Shown here piece by piece: positions 1 through 8,479 of a stretch of 64,000 nt of DNA. Source of the DNA: Mycolicibacillus trivialis (lineage in GTDB: Bacteria; Actinomycetota; Actinomycetes; Mycobacteriales; Mycobacteriaceae). The stretch covers positions 124,001 to 188,000 of the forward strand of contig NZ_LQPZ01000017.1 of assembly GCF_002102395.1 (NCBI RefSeq), given 5' to 3'. Position 1 is the stretch's first letter. Every line of letters begins with the position of its first letter. The notes beneath the pieces were generated by a model. The model was not told the DNA's origin. It saw nothing but the letters and a program-made list of their open reading frames with translations, and ran no database searches. The position numbers were made by a program, and so were the translations under genes.

Positions 1-755
1 AGGACCTGATCGACGCGGGCAAGCCGTTCGGGCTGCGCCCGGAGGCGATCATGCCGGCCTACGGCATGGCGGAGACCACCCTGGCGGTGTCGTTCTCCGA
101 ACTCGGCGACGGGCTGGTCGTCGACGAGGTCGACGCGGACCTGCTGGCCGCGCTGCGCCAGGCGGTCCCGGCCACCAAGGGCCACACCCGCCGGCTGGCC
201 TCACTGGGCCCGCTGCTGGAAGGGCTGGAGGCCCGCATCGTCGACGAGGACGGCAGCGTGATGCCGCCGCGCGGTGTCGGGGTCATCCAGCTGCGCGGTG
301 AGCCGGTCACCCCCGGCTACATCACGATGGCCGGGTTCATGCCCGCGCAGGACGAGCACGGCTGGTACGACACCGGCGATCTGGGCTATCTGATGGAGAA
401 CGGCCACATCGTGGTCTGCGGCCGGGTCAAGGACGTCATCATCATGGCCGGGCGCAACGTCTACCCGACCGACATCGAGCGGGCCGCCTGCCGGGTGGAG
501 GGGGTGCGCGCCGGCGGCGCAGTGGCCGTGCGCCTGGACGCCGGGCACTCCCGGGAGACGTTCGCGGTGGCGGTGGAGTCCAACGCCCACCAGAACCCCG
601 AGGAGGTGCGCCGCATCCAGCATCAGGTGGCCCACGAGGTGGTCACCGAGGTCGACGTGCGGCCGCGCAACGTCGTGGTGCTCGGGCCGGGCACCATCCC
701 CAAGACCTCGTCGGGCAAGCTGCGCCGGTCCACGTCGGTGACGCTAGTCACCTGA
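1..755 (+). CDS. pks16: Fatty acyl-AMP ligase / acyl-CoA synthetase, C-terminal part (Rv1013-like)
   Basis: Adenylate-forming enzyme that activates a fatty acid with ATP. Only the C-terminal 250 or so residues are present; the reading frame is open to the left edge, so the gene starts outside the window. Visible motifs are [12 protein letters not shown] (adenylation core A5), YDTGDLGYL (A7), [16 protein letters not shown] (A8 hinge) and the C-terminal [14 protein letters not shown], whose Lys would contact the adenylate. AETTLAVSF resembles the fatty acyl-AMP ligase branch more than ordinary CoA ligases. In M. tuberculosis the gene at this position, next to pth, is Rv1013, historically named pks16 although it is not a polyketide synthase. 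The substrate cannot be read from the fragment. Confidence 0.85.
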   Translation, partial: DLIDAGKPFGLRPEAIMPAYGMAETTLAVSFSELGDGLVVDEVDADLLAALRQAVPATKGHTRRLASLGPLLEGLEARIVDEDGSVMPPRGVGVIQLRGEPVTPGYITMAGFMPAQDEHGWYDTGDLGYLMENGHIVVCGRVKDVIIMAGRNVYPTDIERAACRVEGVRAGGAVAVRLDAGHSRETFAVAVESNAHQNPEEVRRIQHQVAHEVVTEVDVRPRNVVVLGPGTIPKTSSGKLRRSTSVTLVT

Positions 756-830
756 CCGCTGCGCTCGCCCTCGACCGCTGCGCTGGCCCGCGAACGTGTC
801 GCTCGCCCTCGACCGCGCCTCGCTGGCCAT

Positions 831-886
831 CGAGCGTGAACCTATGCGCACGTTCGAGGCCGAGCGTGAACACAGGCGCACGCTCG
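831..886. repeat. Two tandem 26-nt imperfect palindromes, 30-nt period
   Basis: Two copies at 831-856 and 861-886 share the pattern CGAGCGTGAAC, a short variable stretch, then GCGCACG and TCG. Each can fold with CGAGCGTG pairing with CACG(C/T)TCG. They lie in the 171-nt gap between the convergent pks16 and pth genes, so they could terminate transcription from both sides. The preceding stretch, 757-825, is also repetitive, with two GACCGCTGCGCT units. Function is inferred. Confidence 0.6.
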
Positions 887-926
887 GCGGTTAGGGGCTC
901 GGCGGCTGGCTACTACGGCCTGGGCA

Positions 927-1505
927 CTACGGCCAGGCGTGCACGACGTTCTGGGCGGACTCCAGACCCGACTCGATGAGCAGTTCGGCCGCGTCGGCGG
1001 CCTGCTCGCAGATCACCGGCACCTCGGGCCGTTCGGCTGCGGCGAACGGCTGCAGCACGAACGCCGCCGGGTCCATCCGGCCCGGCGGACGGCCGATCCC
1101 GATGCGCACCCGCTGAAAGTTCTTGCTGCCCAACGCTGATGCGATCGACCGCAGTCCGTTGTGGCCGCCCTCGCCGCCGCCGACCTTGAGCCGGATCCGG
1201 CCGAAATCGAGATCCAGGTCGTCGTGGACGACGATCACGTCCTCCGGCGGCACCGAGTAGAACTTCGCCAACGGGCCGACCTGACGGCCCGACTCGTTCA
1301 TGTAGCAGCGCGGCATCGCCAGCACCACCGGGCGGCCGGCCACCCGGCCGGTCGCCGCGGACGCGCCGGACCGCTTGTGCGTCGTGAACGACGCACCGAT
1401 CCGCCCGGCGAGCAGCTCGAGGACCATGAACCCGACGTTGTGGCGGGTCTTGGCGTAGTTCGGGCCCGGGTTCCCCAGACCGACCACCAGCAGCGGCTCG
1501 GCCAC
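927..1505 (-). CDS. pth: Peptidyl-tRNA hydrolase
   Basis: Cytoplasmic enzyme that cleaves the ester bond of peptidyl-tRNA released from stalled ribosomes. The protein has 192 residues from the GTG at 1505 ([15 protein letters not shown]), which matches the mycobacterial family start; a TTG at 1514 would add three residues. Family signatures are the N-terminal GLGNPG, the catalytic His near residue 22 in [26 protein letters not shown] with the catalytic Asp, and [12 protein letters not shown]. It lies 13 nt downstream of rplY on the same strand, so the two are probably co-transcribed. The length is normal for the family. Confidence 0.97.
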   Translation of the reverse strand: MAEPLLVVGLGNPGPNYAKTRHNVGFMVLELLAGRIGASFTTHKRSGASAATGRVAGRPVVLAMPRCYMNESGRQVGPLAKFYSVPPEDVIVVHDDLDLDFGRIRLKVGGGEGGHNGLRSIASALGSKNFQRVRIGIGRPPGRMDPAAFVLQPFAAAERPEVPVICEQAADAAELLIESGLESAQNVVHAWP

Positions 1506-1518
1506 GACACCCAACCGG

Positions 1519-2184
1519 TCAGGACTCGTCGGCGGCCTCGCCGGCGGGCTCGGTCTCCTCCGCGGGCTCCTCGCCCTCGACCTCGCCCTCCTCGGCCTCC
1601 AGGTCGGCGGCCGTCGGCGCGGTCACGACGTTGACCACCAGGCTCTCCGGGTCGGAGACCAGCGTGACACCCTCGGGCAGCCGGATCTCGCCGGCGACGA
1701 ACTGGGTCCCGGCCTCGACGCCCTCCACCGACACGACGAGACGCTCGGGAATCGAGAACGCCTCCGCCTCGATCTCGACGTAGCTGGTCTCCTGGGTGAC
1801 CAGGGTGGCCGGGGCGGCCTCACCCTCGATCTCGACGAGCACCTCGACGACGACCTTCTCGCCGCGGCGCACCACCAGCAGGTCGGCGTGCTGGATGGTG
1901 CGGCGGATCGGGTGGACGTCCAACGCCCAGGTCAGCGCCAGCTGCTCGGTGCCCTCCAGGTCGAGGGTCAGCACCGCGTTGGTGCCGGCGTTGCGCAGCA
2001 CGGCGGCGAACTCGTGGGCGGGCAGCTCCAGGTGCCGCGGCGCCTCGCCGCCGCCGTAGAGCACCGCGGGCACCCGGCCGGCGCGGCGGGCACGCCGGGA
2101 GGCGCCCTTGCCGGTCTCGGTGCGCTCCCACGCCTGCAGTTCGTTGGTCTTGTCGGTCGATTTCTTGGTCGTCGATGCGGCCAT
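1519..2184 (-). CDS. rplY: 50S ribosomal protein L25 (CTC/TL5 type)
   Basis: 5S rRNA-binding ribosomal protein of the long L25 form: an N-terminal L25 barrel (about residues 20-105, with [15 protein letters not shown]) followed by the CTC-type C-terminal domain that includes [17 protein letters not shown]. The last 30 or so residues form a strongly acidic tail of Glu, Ala and Pro, common in actinobacterial homologues. The protein has 221 residues. It comes just upstream of pth in the same direction, the conserved mycobacterial order. A 145-nt gap separates it from the upstream SDR gene, enough to hold its own promoter. Confidence 0.95.
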   Translation of the reverse strand: MAASTTKKSTDKTNELQAWERTETGKGASRRARRAGRVPAVLYGGGEAPRHLELPAHEFAAVLRNAGTNAVLTLDLEGTEQLALTWALDVHPIRRTIQHADLLVVRRGEKVVVEVLVEIEGEAAPATLVTQETSYVEIEAEAFSIPERLVVSVEGVEAGTQFVAGEIRLPEGVTLVSDPESLVVNVVTAPTAADLEAEEGEVEGEEPAEETEPAGEAADES

Positions 2185-2329
2185 CGTGTCGCTCCTGTGC
2201 GGTCGGGGGCACGGCGCAACAACCTCGAAGGACGGCCCGGTCGGGCCGAGGTCGCCGTCGATAACGGTGATCGGCTCTACTGCCGGCCACCCTCGCCGTG
2301 ACGCCCGGTCAGGCTAACGCATCGCGGCC

Positions 2330-3202
<873 letters not shown>

Positions 3203-3242
3203 GGCTGCTCACTGTAGTGCCGGGCCGGCCCGACCGGGCCGG

Positions 3243-3899
3243 TCAGGGGACGGCGACCCGGAACCCGTCGATGATCGATTCGACGTCGTCGGAGTGGGTC
3301 ACGGTCTCCTCCGCCAAGCTGGTCACGGTCAGCTGCACCAGGTAGCGCTGGGCGACCGGGGCGGCGCCGGTGGCGATCACGATCCGGTTGTAGCTGTGCA
3401 ACCGCCGGGCCAGGTAGTCGTAGCTGCCCTCGATCGACGAGGAGGGAAAGCCCTGGTAGTCGGCGGTGGAGGCGTCCAGTTCGGTGAAGTTCTCGTTGAG
3501 TTGGGCGTCGGCGTTGCCGTGCCGGATGGCCTCGGCGACGTCGAAGTCGCCGTCGAGCTTCATCACCAGCAGGATCGCGACCGGGTAATCGTCGTCCTTG
3601 GCGATGACGACCGCCTCCGGTGAGTAGTGCCGGTTGGTCGACTTCGCCCAGCCCGGCGGAGTGGGGATCGACACGGTCAGGTCGGTGAGGTCGGCCGGGT
3701 CCACCAACTGCCCCTTGACGCCGTGGTCCTCCAGGTATTCGGCGATCGGGACCGGCCGCTCGCCCGGGTCGTCGGACTCGGTGGTGGTGGTCGTCGTGGT
3801 GGTCCAGATCGACTGATAGTCCGGCGGGTGCGAGGAGCATCCGGCCAGCAGCGCAGGCAGCGCCACCGCCGCGAACACGGCGGCCCGCACCGCGGTCAC
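3243..3899 (-). CDS. lpqT: Lipoprotein LpqT
   Basis: Exported lipoprotein of the mycobacterial LpqN/LpqT family, 218 residues. The N-terminus is a short signal peptide ending in the lipobox LLAGC, so Cys21 would be lipidated. A linker with a run of eight Thr residues follows, then the globular family domain (from about residue 45, including TVSIPTPPGWAKS). The GTG start at 3899 overlaps the arsC-like stop by 4 nt (GTGA), indicating translational coupling. Position between prsA/arsC and rplY/pth matches Rv1016c. The molecular role is not established. Confidence 0.9.
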   Translation of the reverse strand: MTAVRAAVFAAVALPALLAGCSSHPPDYQSIWTTTTTTTTESDDPGERPVPIAEYLEDHGVKGQLVDPADLTDLTVSIPTPPGWAKSTNRHYSPEAVVIAKDDDYPVAILLVMKLDGDFDVAEAIRHGNADAQLNENFTELDASTADYQGFPSSSIEGSYDYLARRLHSYNRIVIATGAAPVAQRYLVQLTVTSLAEETVTHSDDVESIIDGFRVAVP

Positions 3900-4267
3900 A
3901 GGATCTCGCGGACCGCGTCGACCGGACGGGCCAGCCGGGTGCCTTTCGCTGTCGTGACGAACGGACGCTGGATCAGGATCGGGTTGGCCGCCATCGCGTC
4001 GAGCAGGGCCTCGTCGTCGGCGTCGGCCAGGTCGAGCTCACCATAGAGCGCCTCGCGGGTGCGCACCGCGTCGCGCACCTCGATGCCGGCGGCGCGGATC
4101 ATCCCGGCCAGCTCGTCGCGTGACGGCGGGGTCTTCAGGTACTCCACGACGGTGGGCTCCACCCCGTTCTCGCGCAGCATCTCCAGGGTCTTGCGCGAGG
4201 TGGAGCAGCGCGGGTTGTGGTAGATCGTCGTGTCGGGGGAATTGGGGGCGTCGGTGGTGTCGGTCAT
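3896..4267 (-). CDS. arsC: ArsC-family arsenate reductase / Spx-like thioredoxin-fold protein
   Basis: A 123-residue member of the glutaredoxin-dependent ArsC family. The active-site Cys is residue 21 in YHNPRCSTSRK, and the later Arg residues expected in this family appear in REALYGELDLAD and NPILIQRPFV. By family knowledge it would reduce arsenate with glutathione or glutaredoxin-type thiols; in a mycothiol organism the electron donor is uncertain. It is abutted by prsA upstream and overlaps lpqT by 4 nt, inside a housekeeping operon with no arsenic transporter or ArsR nearby, so a role in general thiol chemistry is possible. Confidence 0.88.
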   Translation of the reverse strand: MTDTTDAPNSPDTTIYHNPRCSTSRKTLEMLRENGVEPTVVEYLKTPPSRDELAGMIRAAGIEVRDAVRTREALYGELDLADADDEALLDAMAANPILIQRPFVTTAKGTRLARPVDAVREIL

Positions 4268-5248
4268 CTATGCGTCTCCGTCGAACAGTCCGGTGACCGA
4301 GCCGTTCTCGAACACCGCCCGGATGGTGCTGGCCAGCAGCGGTGCGATCGAGAGCACGGTGAGCTGCGGGAAGCGTTTCTCCTCGGCGATCGGCAGGGTG
4401 TTGGTGACGATCACCTCGCGGGCGCCGCACGCGGCGAGCCGCTCGGAGGCCGGGTCGGAGAGCACCCCGTGGGTGGCGGCGATGATCACGTCGCCGGCGC
4501 CGTCGTCGCGCAGCAGCTGCACGGCCGCGGCGATGGTGCCGCCGGTGTCGATCATGTCGTCGATCAGGATGCAGGTCTTGCCCGCGACCTCGCCCACCAC
4601 CCGGTTGGACTTCACCTGGTTGGGCACCCGCGGGTCACGGGTCTTGTGGATGAACGCGAGCGGGACGCCGCCGAGCGCGTCGGCCCACTTCTCGGCGATG
4701 CGGACCCGGCCGGAGTCGGGGGAGACCACCACTTTGTCGTGGCCGTTGTAGTTGTCGACGATGTAGTTGCACAGCAGCGCCTGAGCGCGCATGTGGTCCA
4801 CCGGGCCGTCGAAGAACCCCTGGATCTGATCGGTGTGCAGGTCCACGGTGACGATCCGGTCGGCGCCGGCGGTCTTGAGCAGGTCGGCCACCAGCCGCGC
4901 CGAGATCGGCTCCCGGCCGCGGTGCTTCTTGTCCTGGCGCGCGTACGGGTAGAACGGCAGGATCGCGGTGATCCGCTTCGCGCTGCCCCGCTTGAGCGCG
5001 TCGATCATGATCAGCTGTTCCATCAGCCAGGTGTTCAGCGGCGCCGGGTGGGACTGCAGCACGAAGGCGTCGCAGCCGCGCACCGACTCGTTGAACCGCA
5101 CGAAGATCTCGCCGTTGGCGAAGTCGCGGGCGGTCTGTTCGGTGACGTGGATGTCGAGCTCCTTGGCCACCTGCTCGGCCAGTTCGGGATGCGCCCGACC
5201 GGAGAAGAACATCAGGTTCTTGCGGTTTTCCATCCAGTCGTAGCTCAT
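4268..5248 (-). CDS. prsA: Ribose-phosphate pyrophosphokinase (PRPP synthetase)
   Basis: Makes PRPP from ribose-5-phosphate and ATP for purine, pyrimidine, His and Trp synthesis and, in mycobacteria, for decaprenyl-phosphoryl-arabinose. The 326-residue protein has the class I signatures: FPYARQDKKHRGREPISA, DLHTDQIQGFFDGPVDH (metal and flexible-loop region), VVSPDSGRVRIAEKWA, and the PRPP-binding loop CILIDDMIDTGGT. The stop codon abuts the start of the arsC-like gene. It lies 100 nt downstream of glmU, which makes the other nucleotide-sugar precursor of the cell wall. Confidence 0.97.
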   Translation of the reverse strand: MSYDWMENRKNLMFFSGRAHPELAEQVAKELDIHVTEQTARDFANGEIFVRFNESVRGCDAFVLQSHPAPLNTWLMEQLIMIDALKRGSAKRITAILPFYPYARQDKKHRGREPISARLVADLLKTAGADRIVTVDLHTDQIQGFFDGPVDHMRAQALLCNYIVDNYNGHDKVVVSPDSGRVRIAEKWADALGGVPLAFIHKTRDPRVPNQVKSNRVVGEVAGKTCILIDDMIDTGGTIAAAVQLLRDDGAGDVIIAATHGVLSDPASERLAACGAREVIVTNTLPIAEEKRFPQLTVLSIAPLLASTIRAVFENGSVTGLFDGDA

Positions 5249-5348
5249 GGGCTGCCCCCGGGATTGATGATCGAGCTGACAGGTATCGCGCTCATCCTAC
5301 GGAGCGCATCCGACGCGGTGCGGCCGGGTCGCGGCCCGCGGCGCCCGC

Positions 5349-6800
5349 TCATCTCGACCGCTGCGCCTGCTCGGCGGCCTCGGCCGCTGCGCTGCCCGGA
5401 CGCTTGCGGGCCACCCAGCCCTCGATGTTGCGCTGTGGGCCGCCGGAGACCGCCAGCGCGCCCGGCGGCACGTCGTCGCGCAGCACCGTGCCCGCGCCGG
5501 TGTAGGCGCCGTCGCCGACGGTGACCGGCGCGATGAACATGGTGTCCGACCCGGTCCGCACGTGGGAGCCGACCGTGGTGCGCCGTTTGGTCTGCCCGTC
5601 GTAGTTGACGAACACACTGGAGGCGCCGATGTTGGACTGCTCGCCGATGTCGGCGTCGCCGACGTAGGTCAGGTGCGGCACCTTGGTGCCCGCCCCGATG
5701 GTGGAGTTCTTGACCTCGACGAACGTGCCTACCTTGCCGTCCTCGCCGAGCACCGCGCCGGGCCGCAGGTAGGCGTAGGGCCCGACGGAGGCACCCGCGC
5801 CGATCCGGGCCGCCTCGGCGTGGGTGCGCACCACGGTGGCCCGGTCACCGACGGTGACCGCGGCCAGGGTGGTGTCCGGTCCGATGCGGCAGTGCCCGCC
5901 GATGCGGGTGCCGGCGTGCAACTGGGTGCCGGGGGCGATCACGGTGTCCCGGCCGATCTGCACGTCGACGTCGATCCAGGTGGTGGCCGGGTCGACGACG
6001 GTGACCCCGGCCAACTGGTGGCCGGCCACGATCCGGCGGTTGAGTTCGGCGGACAACGCCGCCAGCTGCACCCGGTTGTTGACCCCGGCGACCAGGGCGG
6101 CGTCGTCGACGTGCTGGGCGTGCACCACCTGCCCGGCATCGCGGACGATGCCGATCACGTCGGTCAGGTAGCGCTCGTGCTGGGCGTTGTCGGAGCCGAG
6201 CCGGCCCAGCGCCCAGCGCAGCGCGGCGACGTCGAAGGCGTACACCCCGGCGTTGACCTCACGGATCTGGCGCTGCTGCGGGGTGGCGTCGGCCTGCTCC
6301 ACGATGGCGATCACCTCGCCGTCCTGGGTCCGCAGGATGCGGCCGTAGCCGGTCGGGTCGACCAAGGTGGTGGTCAGCACGGTCACCGCGGCCGGGGCGG
6401 TGTGGTGCGCGTTCAGCAGCCCGGTCAGGGTGGCCGAATCCAGCAGGGGGGTGTCCCCGGAGGTCACGATGACCACGCCGTCGAAGTCGGCGGGCAGCGC
6501 GGACAGTCCGCACTCGGCGGCGTGCCCGGTGCCCAGCTGCTGGTCCTGGACGGCGACGTCGATGGGTCGGCCCAGCTCGTCGGCGAGCTCGGCGACCACC
6601 GGGGCGATGCGCTCCCGGTCGCGGCCCAGCACCACCGCCAGATGGGTGGGCCCCACCGCGGCGATCGAGTACAGCGCGTGGGCCAGCATGGACCGCCCGG
6701 CGAGGGTGTGCAGCACCTTGGGGGTGTCGGAGACCATGCGGGTCCCGGCACCGGCGGCCAGCACCAGCACCGCGGTCTCAGCCGGAGTCGTCCGTGTCAT
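5349..6800 (-). CDS. glmU: Bifunctional GlcNAc-1-P uridylyltransferase / GlcN-1-P acetyltransferase
   Basis: Cytoplasmic enzyme that makes UDP-GlcNAc for peptidoglycan. In 483 residues it has an N-terminal pyrophosphorylase domain with [18 protein letters not shown] (nucleotide loop) and VTSGDTPLL, then a left-handed beta-helix of hexapeptide repeats from about residue 265, including [20 protein letters not shown] and [14 protein letters not shown]. The C-terminal tail ([11 protein letters not shown]) completes the acetyltransferase site. It is the first gene of the minus-strand group glmU-prsA-arsC-lpqT, conserved in mycobacteria (Rv1018c). Confidence 0.97.
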   Translation of the reverse strand: MTRTTPAETAVLVLAAGAGTRMVSDTPKVLHTLAGRSMLAHALYSIAAVGPTHLAVVLGRDRERIAPVVAELADELGRPIDVAVQDQQLGTGHAAECGLSALPADFDGVVIVTSGDTPLLDSATLTGLLNAHHTAPAAVTVLTTTLVDPTGYGRILRTQDGEVIAIVEQADATPQQRQIREVNAGVYAFDVAALRWALGRLGSDNAQHERYLTDVIGIVRDAGQVVHAQHVDDAALVAGVNNRVQLAALSAELNRRIVAGHQLAGVTVVDPATTWIDVDVQIGRDTVIAPGTQLHAGTRIGGHCRIGPDTTLAAVTVGDRATVVRTHAEAARIGAGASVGPYAYLRPGAVLGEDGKVGTFVEVKNSTIGAGTKVPHLTYVGDADIGEQSNIGASSVFVNYDGQTKRRTTVGSHVRTGSDTMFIAPVTVGDGAYTGAGTVLRDDVPPGALAVSGGPQRNIEGWVARKRPGSAAAEAAEQAQRSR

Positions 6801-6883
6801 GGTCGCCGCTCCTCCTGGTCGCTTCGCGATGGGGACAGCGTGTCATCACCGGCGGGCGGACGGCAAAAAACGGTGACAGCCGG

Positions 6884-7597
6884 TCACCGCGGGACGGGGA
6901 CGAAGCCCGCGCCCGGGCCGCCCTTGGCGTTGACGTCGCCGATGATCGCGGTGATTGAGGTGACCGCGGGTTGGGCGCGATCCGGGATCTTGCGGACGAC
7001 CGAGCTGGCGACGACATGCTTCTCCGGGCACCGGATGCCGCCGGGGAATCCGCCGCGCATCATGCCGACCAGCAGGTCGCCGACGGTCACCGGTGCGCCG
7101 CTGTCCCCGGGGTCGCCGCACACATGGAGGAGGACGGTGTGCGGTTCGGGTGCCGGGGCGGCCGACACCGTTACGCAGTCCACCCCGTTGATCCGGCTGT
7201 TCTTGCAGGCCTGCTGGCCGGGGGCGGCGTCGGGGCCGATTCCGTCGATCGCGAACCCGGCGAAATCCGGGATCGGGGCCACCTTCGCGGCGTCGAACCT
7301 GATCACCGCGTAGTCCAGGCCGGCGTCGGCGGCGGCCACCGACCCCAACGGGTCCGGGGACCACCCGGCGGCCACGACGGCGCCGGGCCCGCCGCAGTGC
7401 GCGGAGGTGAGGCCGACCACCTCGCCGGAGCCGTCGTGGCCGATGGTGGTCAGTGTGCAGGGGGTCCCATTGACCGCGATGGCGGCGCCGCCACCGATGA
7501 GGACCGGTGTCGCGGCGGCGGCCGGGGCGACGGGCAGACCGGTGCTCATCGCGGTGACCGCGACGAGCGCAGCGAGTCCTCTCTTCAACCGCACCAC
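6884..7597 (-). CDS. Secreted trypsin-like serine protease
   Basis: Predicted exported chymotrypsin-fold protease of 237 residues. A signal peptide (basic MVRLKR, hydrophobic core, cleavage after about APAAAA) precedes the catalytic domain. The triad is visible in order: His67 in TSAHCGG, Asp95 in LDYAVI and Ser166 in GDPGDSGAPV. Two pairs of Cys suggest disulfides. It resembles the small secreted serine-protease-like proteins of mycobacteria (Rv1815 type) rather than HtrA, having no PDZ domain and no membrane anchor. It lies between glmU and tRNA-Gln on the minus strand; I recall no counterpart at this position in M. tuberculosis. Confidence 0.85.
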   Translation of the reverse strand: MVRLKRGLAALVAVTAMSTGLPVAPAAAATPVLIGGGAAIAVNGTPCTLTTIGHDGSGEVVGLTSAHCGGPGAVVAAGWSPDPLGSVAAADAGLDYAVIRFDAAKVAPIPDFAGFAIDGIGPDAAPGQQACKNSRINGVDCVTVSAAPAPEPHTVLLHVCGDPGDSGAPVTVGDLLVGMMRGGFPGGIRCPEKHVVASSVVRKIPDRAQPAVTSITAIIGDVNAKGGPGAGFVPVPR

Positions 7598-7643
7598 CGC
7601 CCTCCCGTGGTGGCCGACGGCGGGCGGCGCCGCGTGCGCGCAG

Positions 7644-7715
7644 CTCCGTCGCCAGGACTCGAACCTGAACTCTCAGAACCAAAATCTGATGTGCTGCCGA
7701 TTACACCACGACGGA
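7644..7715 (-). tRNA. glnU: tRNA-Gln (anticodon TTG)
   Basis: A 72-nt cloverleaf on the minus strand. The acceptor stem pairs TCCGTCG with CGACGGA perfectly; the T arm contains GGTTCGAGTCC; the anticodon stem TCAGA/TCTGA closes the loop TTTTGGT, whose middle three bases are TTG (Gln). CCA is not encoded. Mycobacteria carry a tRNA-Gln next to the TetR gene Rv1019, matching this position. A TAGAGT -10-like element lies on the minus strand at 7727-7732. Confidence 0.95.
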
Positions 7716-7742
7716 TCGCATCAGGAACTCTATCGGAGCCGA

Positions 7743-7748
7743 TACGCT
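7743..7748 (+). promoter_or_regulatory. -10 element of the TetR gene, leaderless spacing
   Basis: TACGCT fits the mycobacterial TANNNT -10 pattern and ends 7 nt before the GTG start at 7756. Transcription would begin at or next to the start codon, giving a leaderless mRNA. This also supports the GTG over the later ATG at 7798. Confidence 0.5.
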
Positions 7749-7755
7749 GGCCATT

Positions 7756-8391
7756 GTGGCAGCACCGGACAAGGAGGGGCGCGTCCCGCGGGCCCGGATG
7801 ACCGGCAGCGAGCGGCGCCACCAGCTCATCGAGATCGCCCGGTCACTGTTCGCCGAACGCGGCTACGACGGGACCTCGATCGAGGAGATCGCGCTGCGCG
7901 CGAACGTGTCCAAACCGGTCGTCTACGAGCACTTCGGCGGCAAGGAGGGCCTGTATGCGGTCGTGGTCGACCGGGAGATGTCCGCCCTGCTCGACGGCAT
8001 CACCTCCTCGCTGACCAACAACCGCTCCCGGGTCCGGGTGGAACGGGTGGCGCTGGCGCTGCTCACCTACGTCGAGGAGCGGACCGACGGGTTCCGCATC
8101 ATGATCCGCGACTCTCCGGCGGCGATCAGCGCGGGCACCTACTCCAGCCTGCTCAACGACGCGGTCAACCAGGTGTCGTCGATCCTGGCCGGTGACTTCG
8201 CCCGCCGCGGGCTGGACCCGGAGCTGGCGCCGCTGTACGCGCAGGCGCTGGTCGGGTCGGTGTCGATGACCGCGCAGTGGTGGCTCGACGTGCGGGAACC
8301 CAAAAAAGAGGTGGTCGCCGCCCATCTGGTCAACCTGTGCTGGAACGGGCTGACCCACCTGGAAGCCGATCCGGTGCTGCACGACGAATGA
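7756..8391 (+). CDS. TetR/AcrR-family transcriptional regulator (Rv1019-like)
   Basis: DNA-binding repressor of 211 residues. The N-terminal TetR helix-turn-helix lies at about residues 20-65: RRHQLIEIARSLFAERGYDG followed by TSIEEIALRANVSKPVVYEHFG. The C-terminal ligand-binding half includes a Trp-rich TAQWWLDVREP. It is divergent from tRNA-Gln and 88 nt upstream of mfd in the same direction; in M. tuberculosis the gene at this position is Rv1019. The ligand is unknown. GTG 7756 is preferred because of the promoter spacing; an ATG at 7798 would remove 14 residues but keep the helix-turn-helix. Confidence 0.93.
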   Translation: MAAPDKEGRVPRARMTGSERRHQLIEIARSLFAERGYDGTSIEEIALRANVSKPVVYEHFGGKEGLYAVVVDREMSALLDGITSSLTNNRSRVRVERVALALLTYVEERTDGFRIMIRDSPAAISAGTYSSLLNDAVNQVSSILAGDFARRGLDPELAPLYAQALVGSVSMTAQWWLDVREPKKEVVAAHLVNLCWNGLTHLEADPVLHDE

Positions 8392-8463
8392 CGCCGGCGA
8401 CCGGTGATTGTGTTCGCCGTCACGCCCGGGTTGCCCACGGCCGCAACGGGAATCATCGCCGCC

Positions 8464-8469
8464 TACACT
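8464..8469 (+). promoter_or_regulatory. -10 element of mfd, short or no leader
   Basis: TACACT (TANNNT) ends 10 nt before the ATG at 8480, so the transcript would have a leader of only a few nucleotides. It also argues against a start at 8408, which would lie upstream of the promoter. Confidence 0.45.
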
Positions 8470-8479
8470 GGTGCCCATC

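Noticed and set aside
3896..4267. Arsenic-resistance operon
   Set aside because: Only the ArsC-like gene is present; no arsR, acr3/arsB or arsM nearby.
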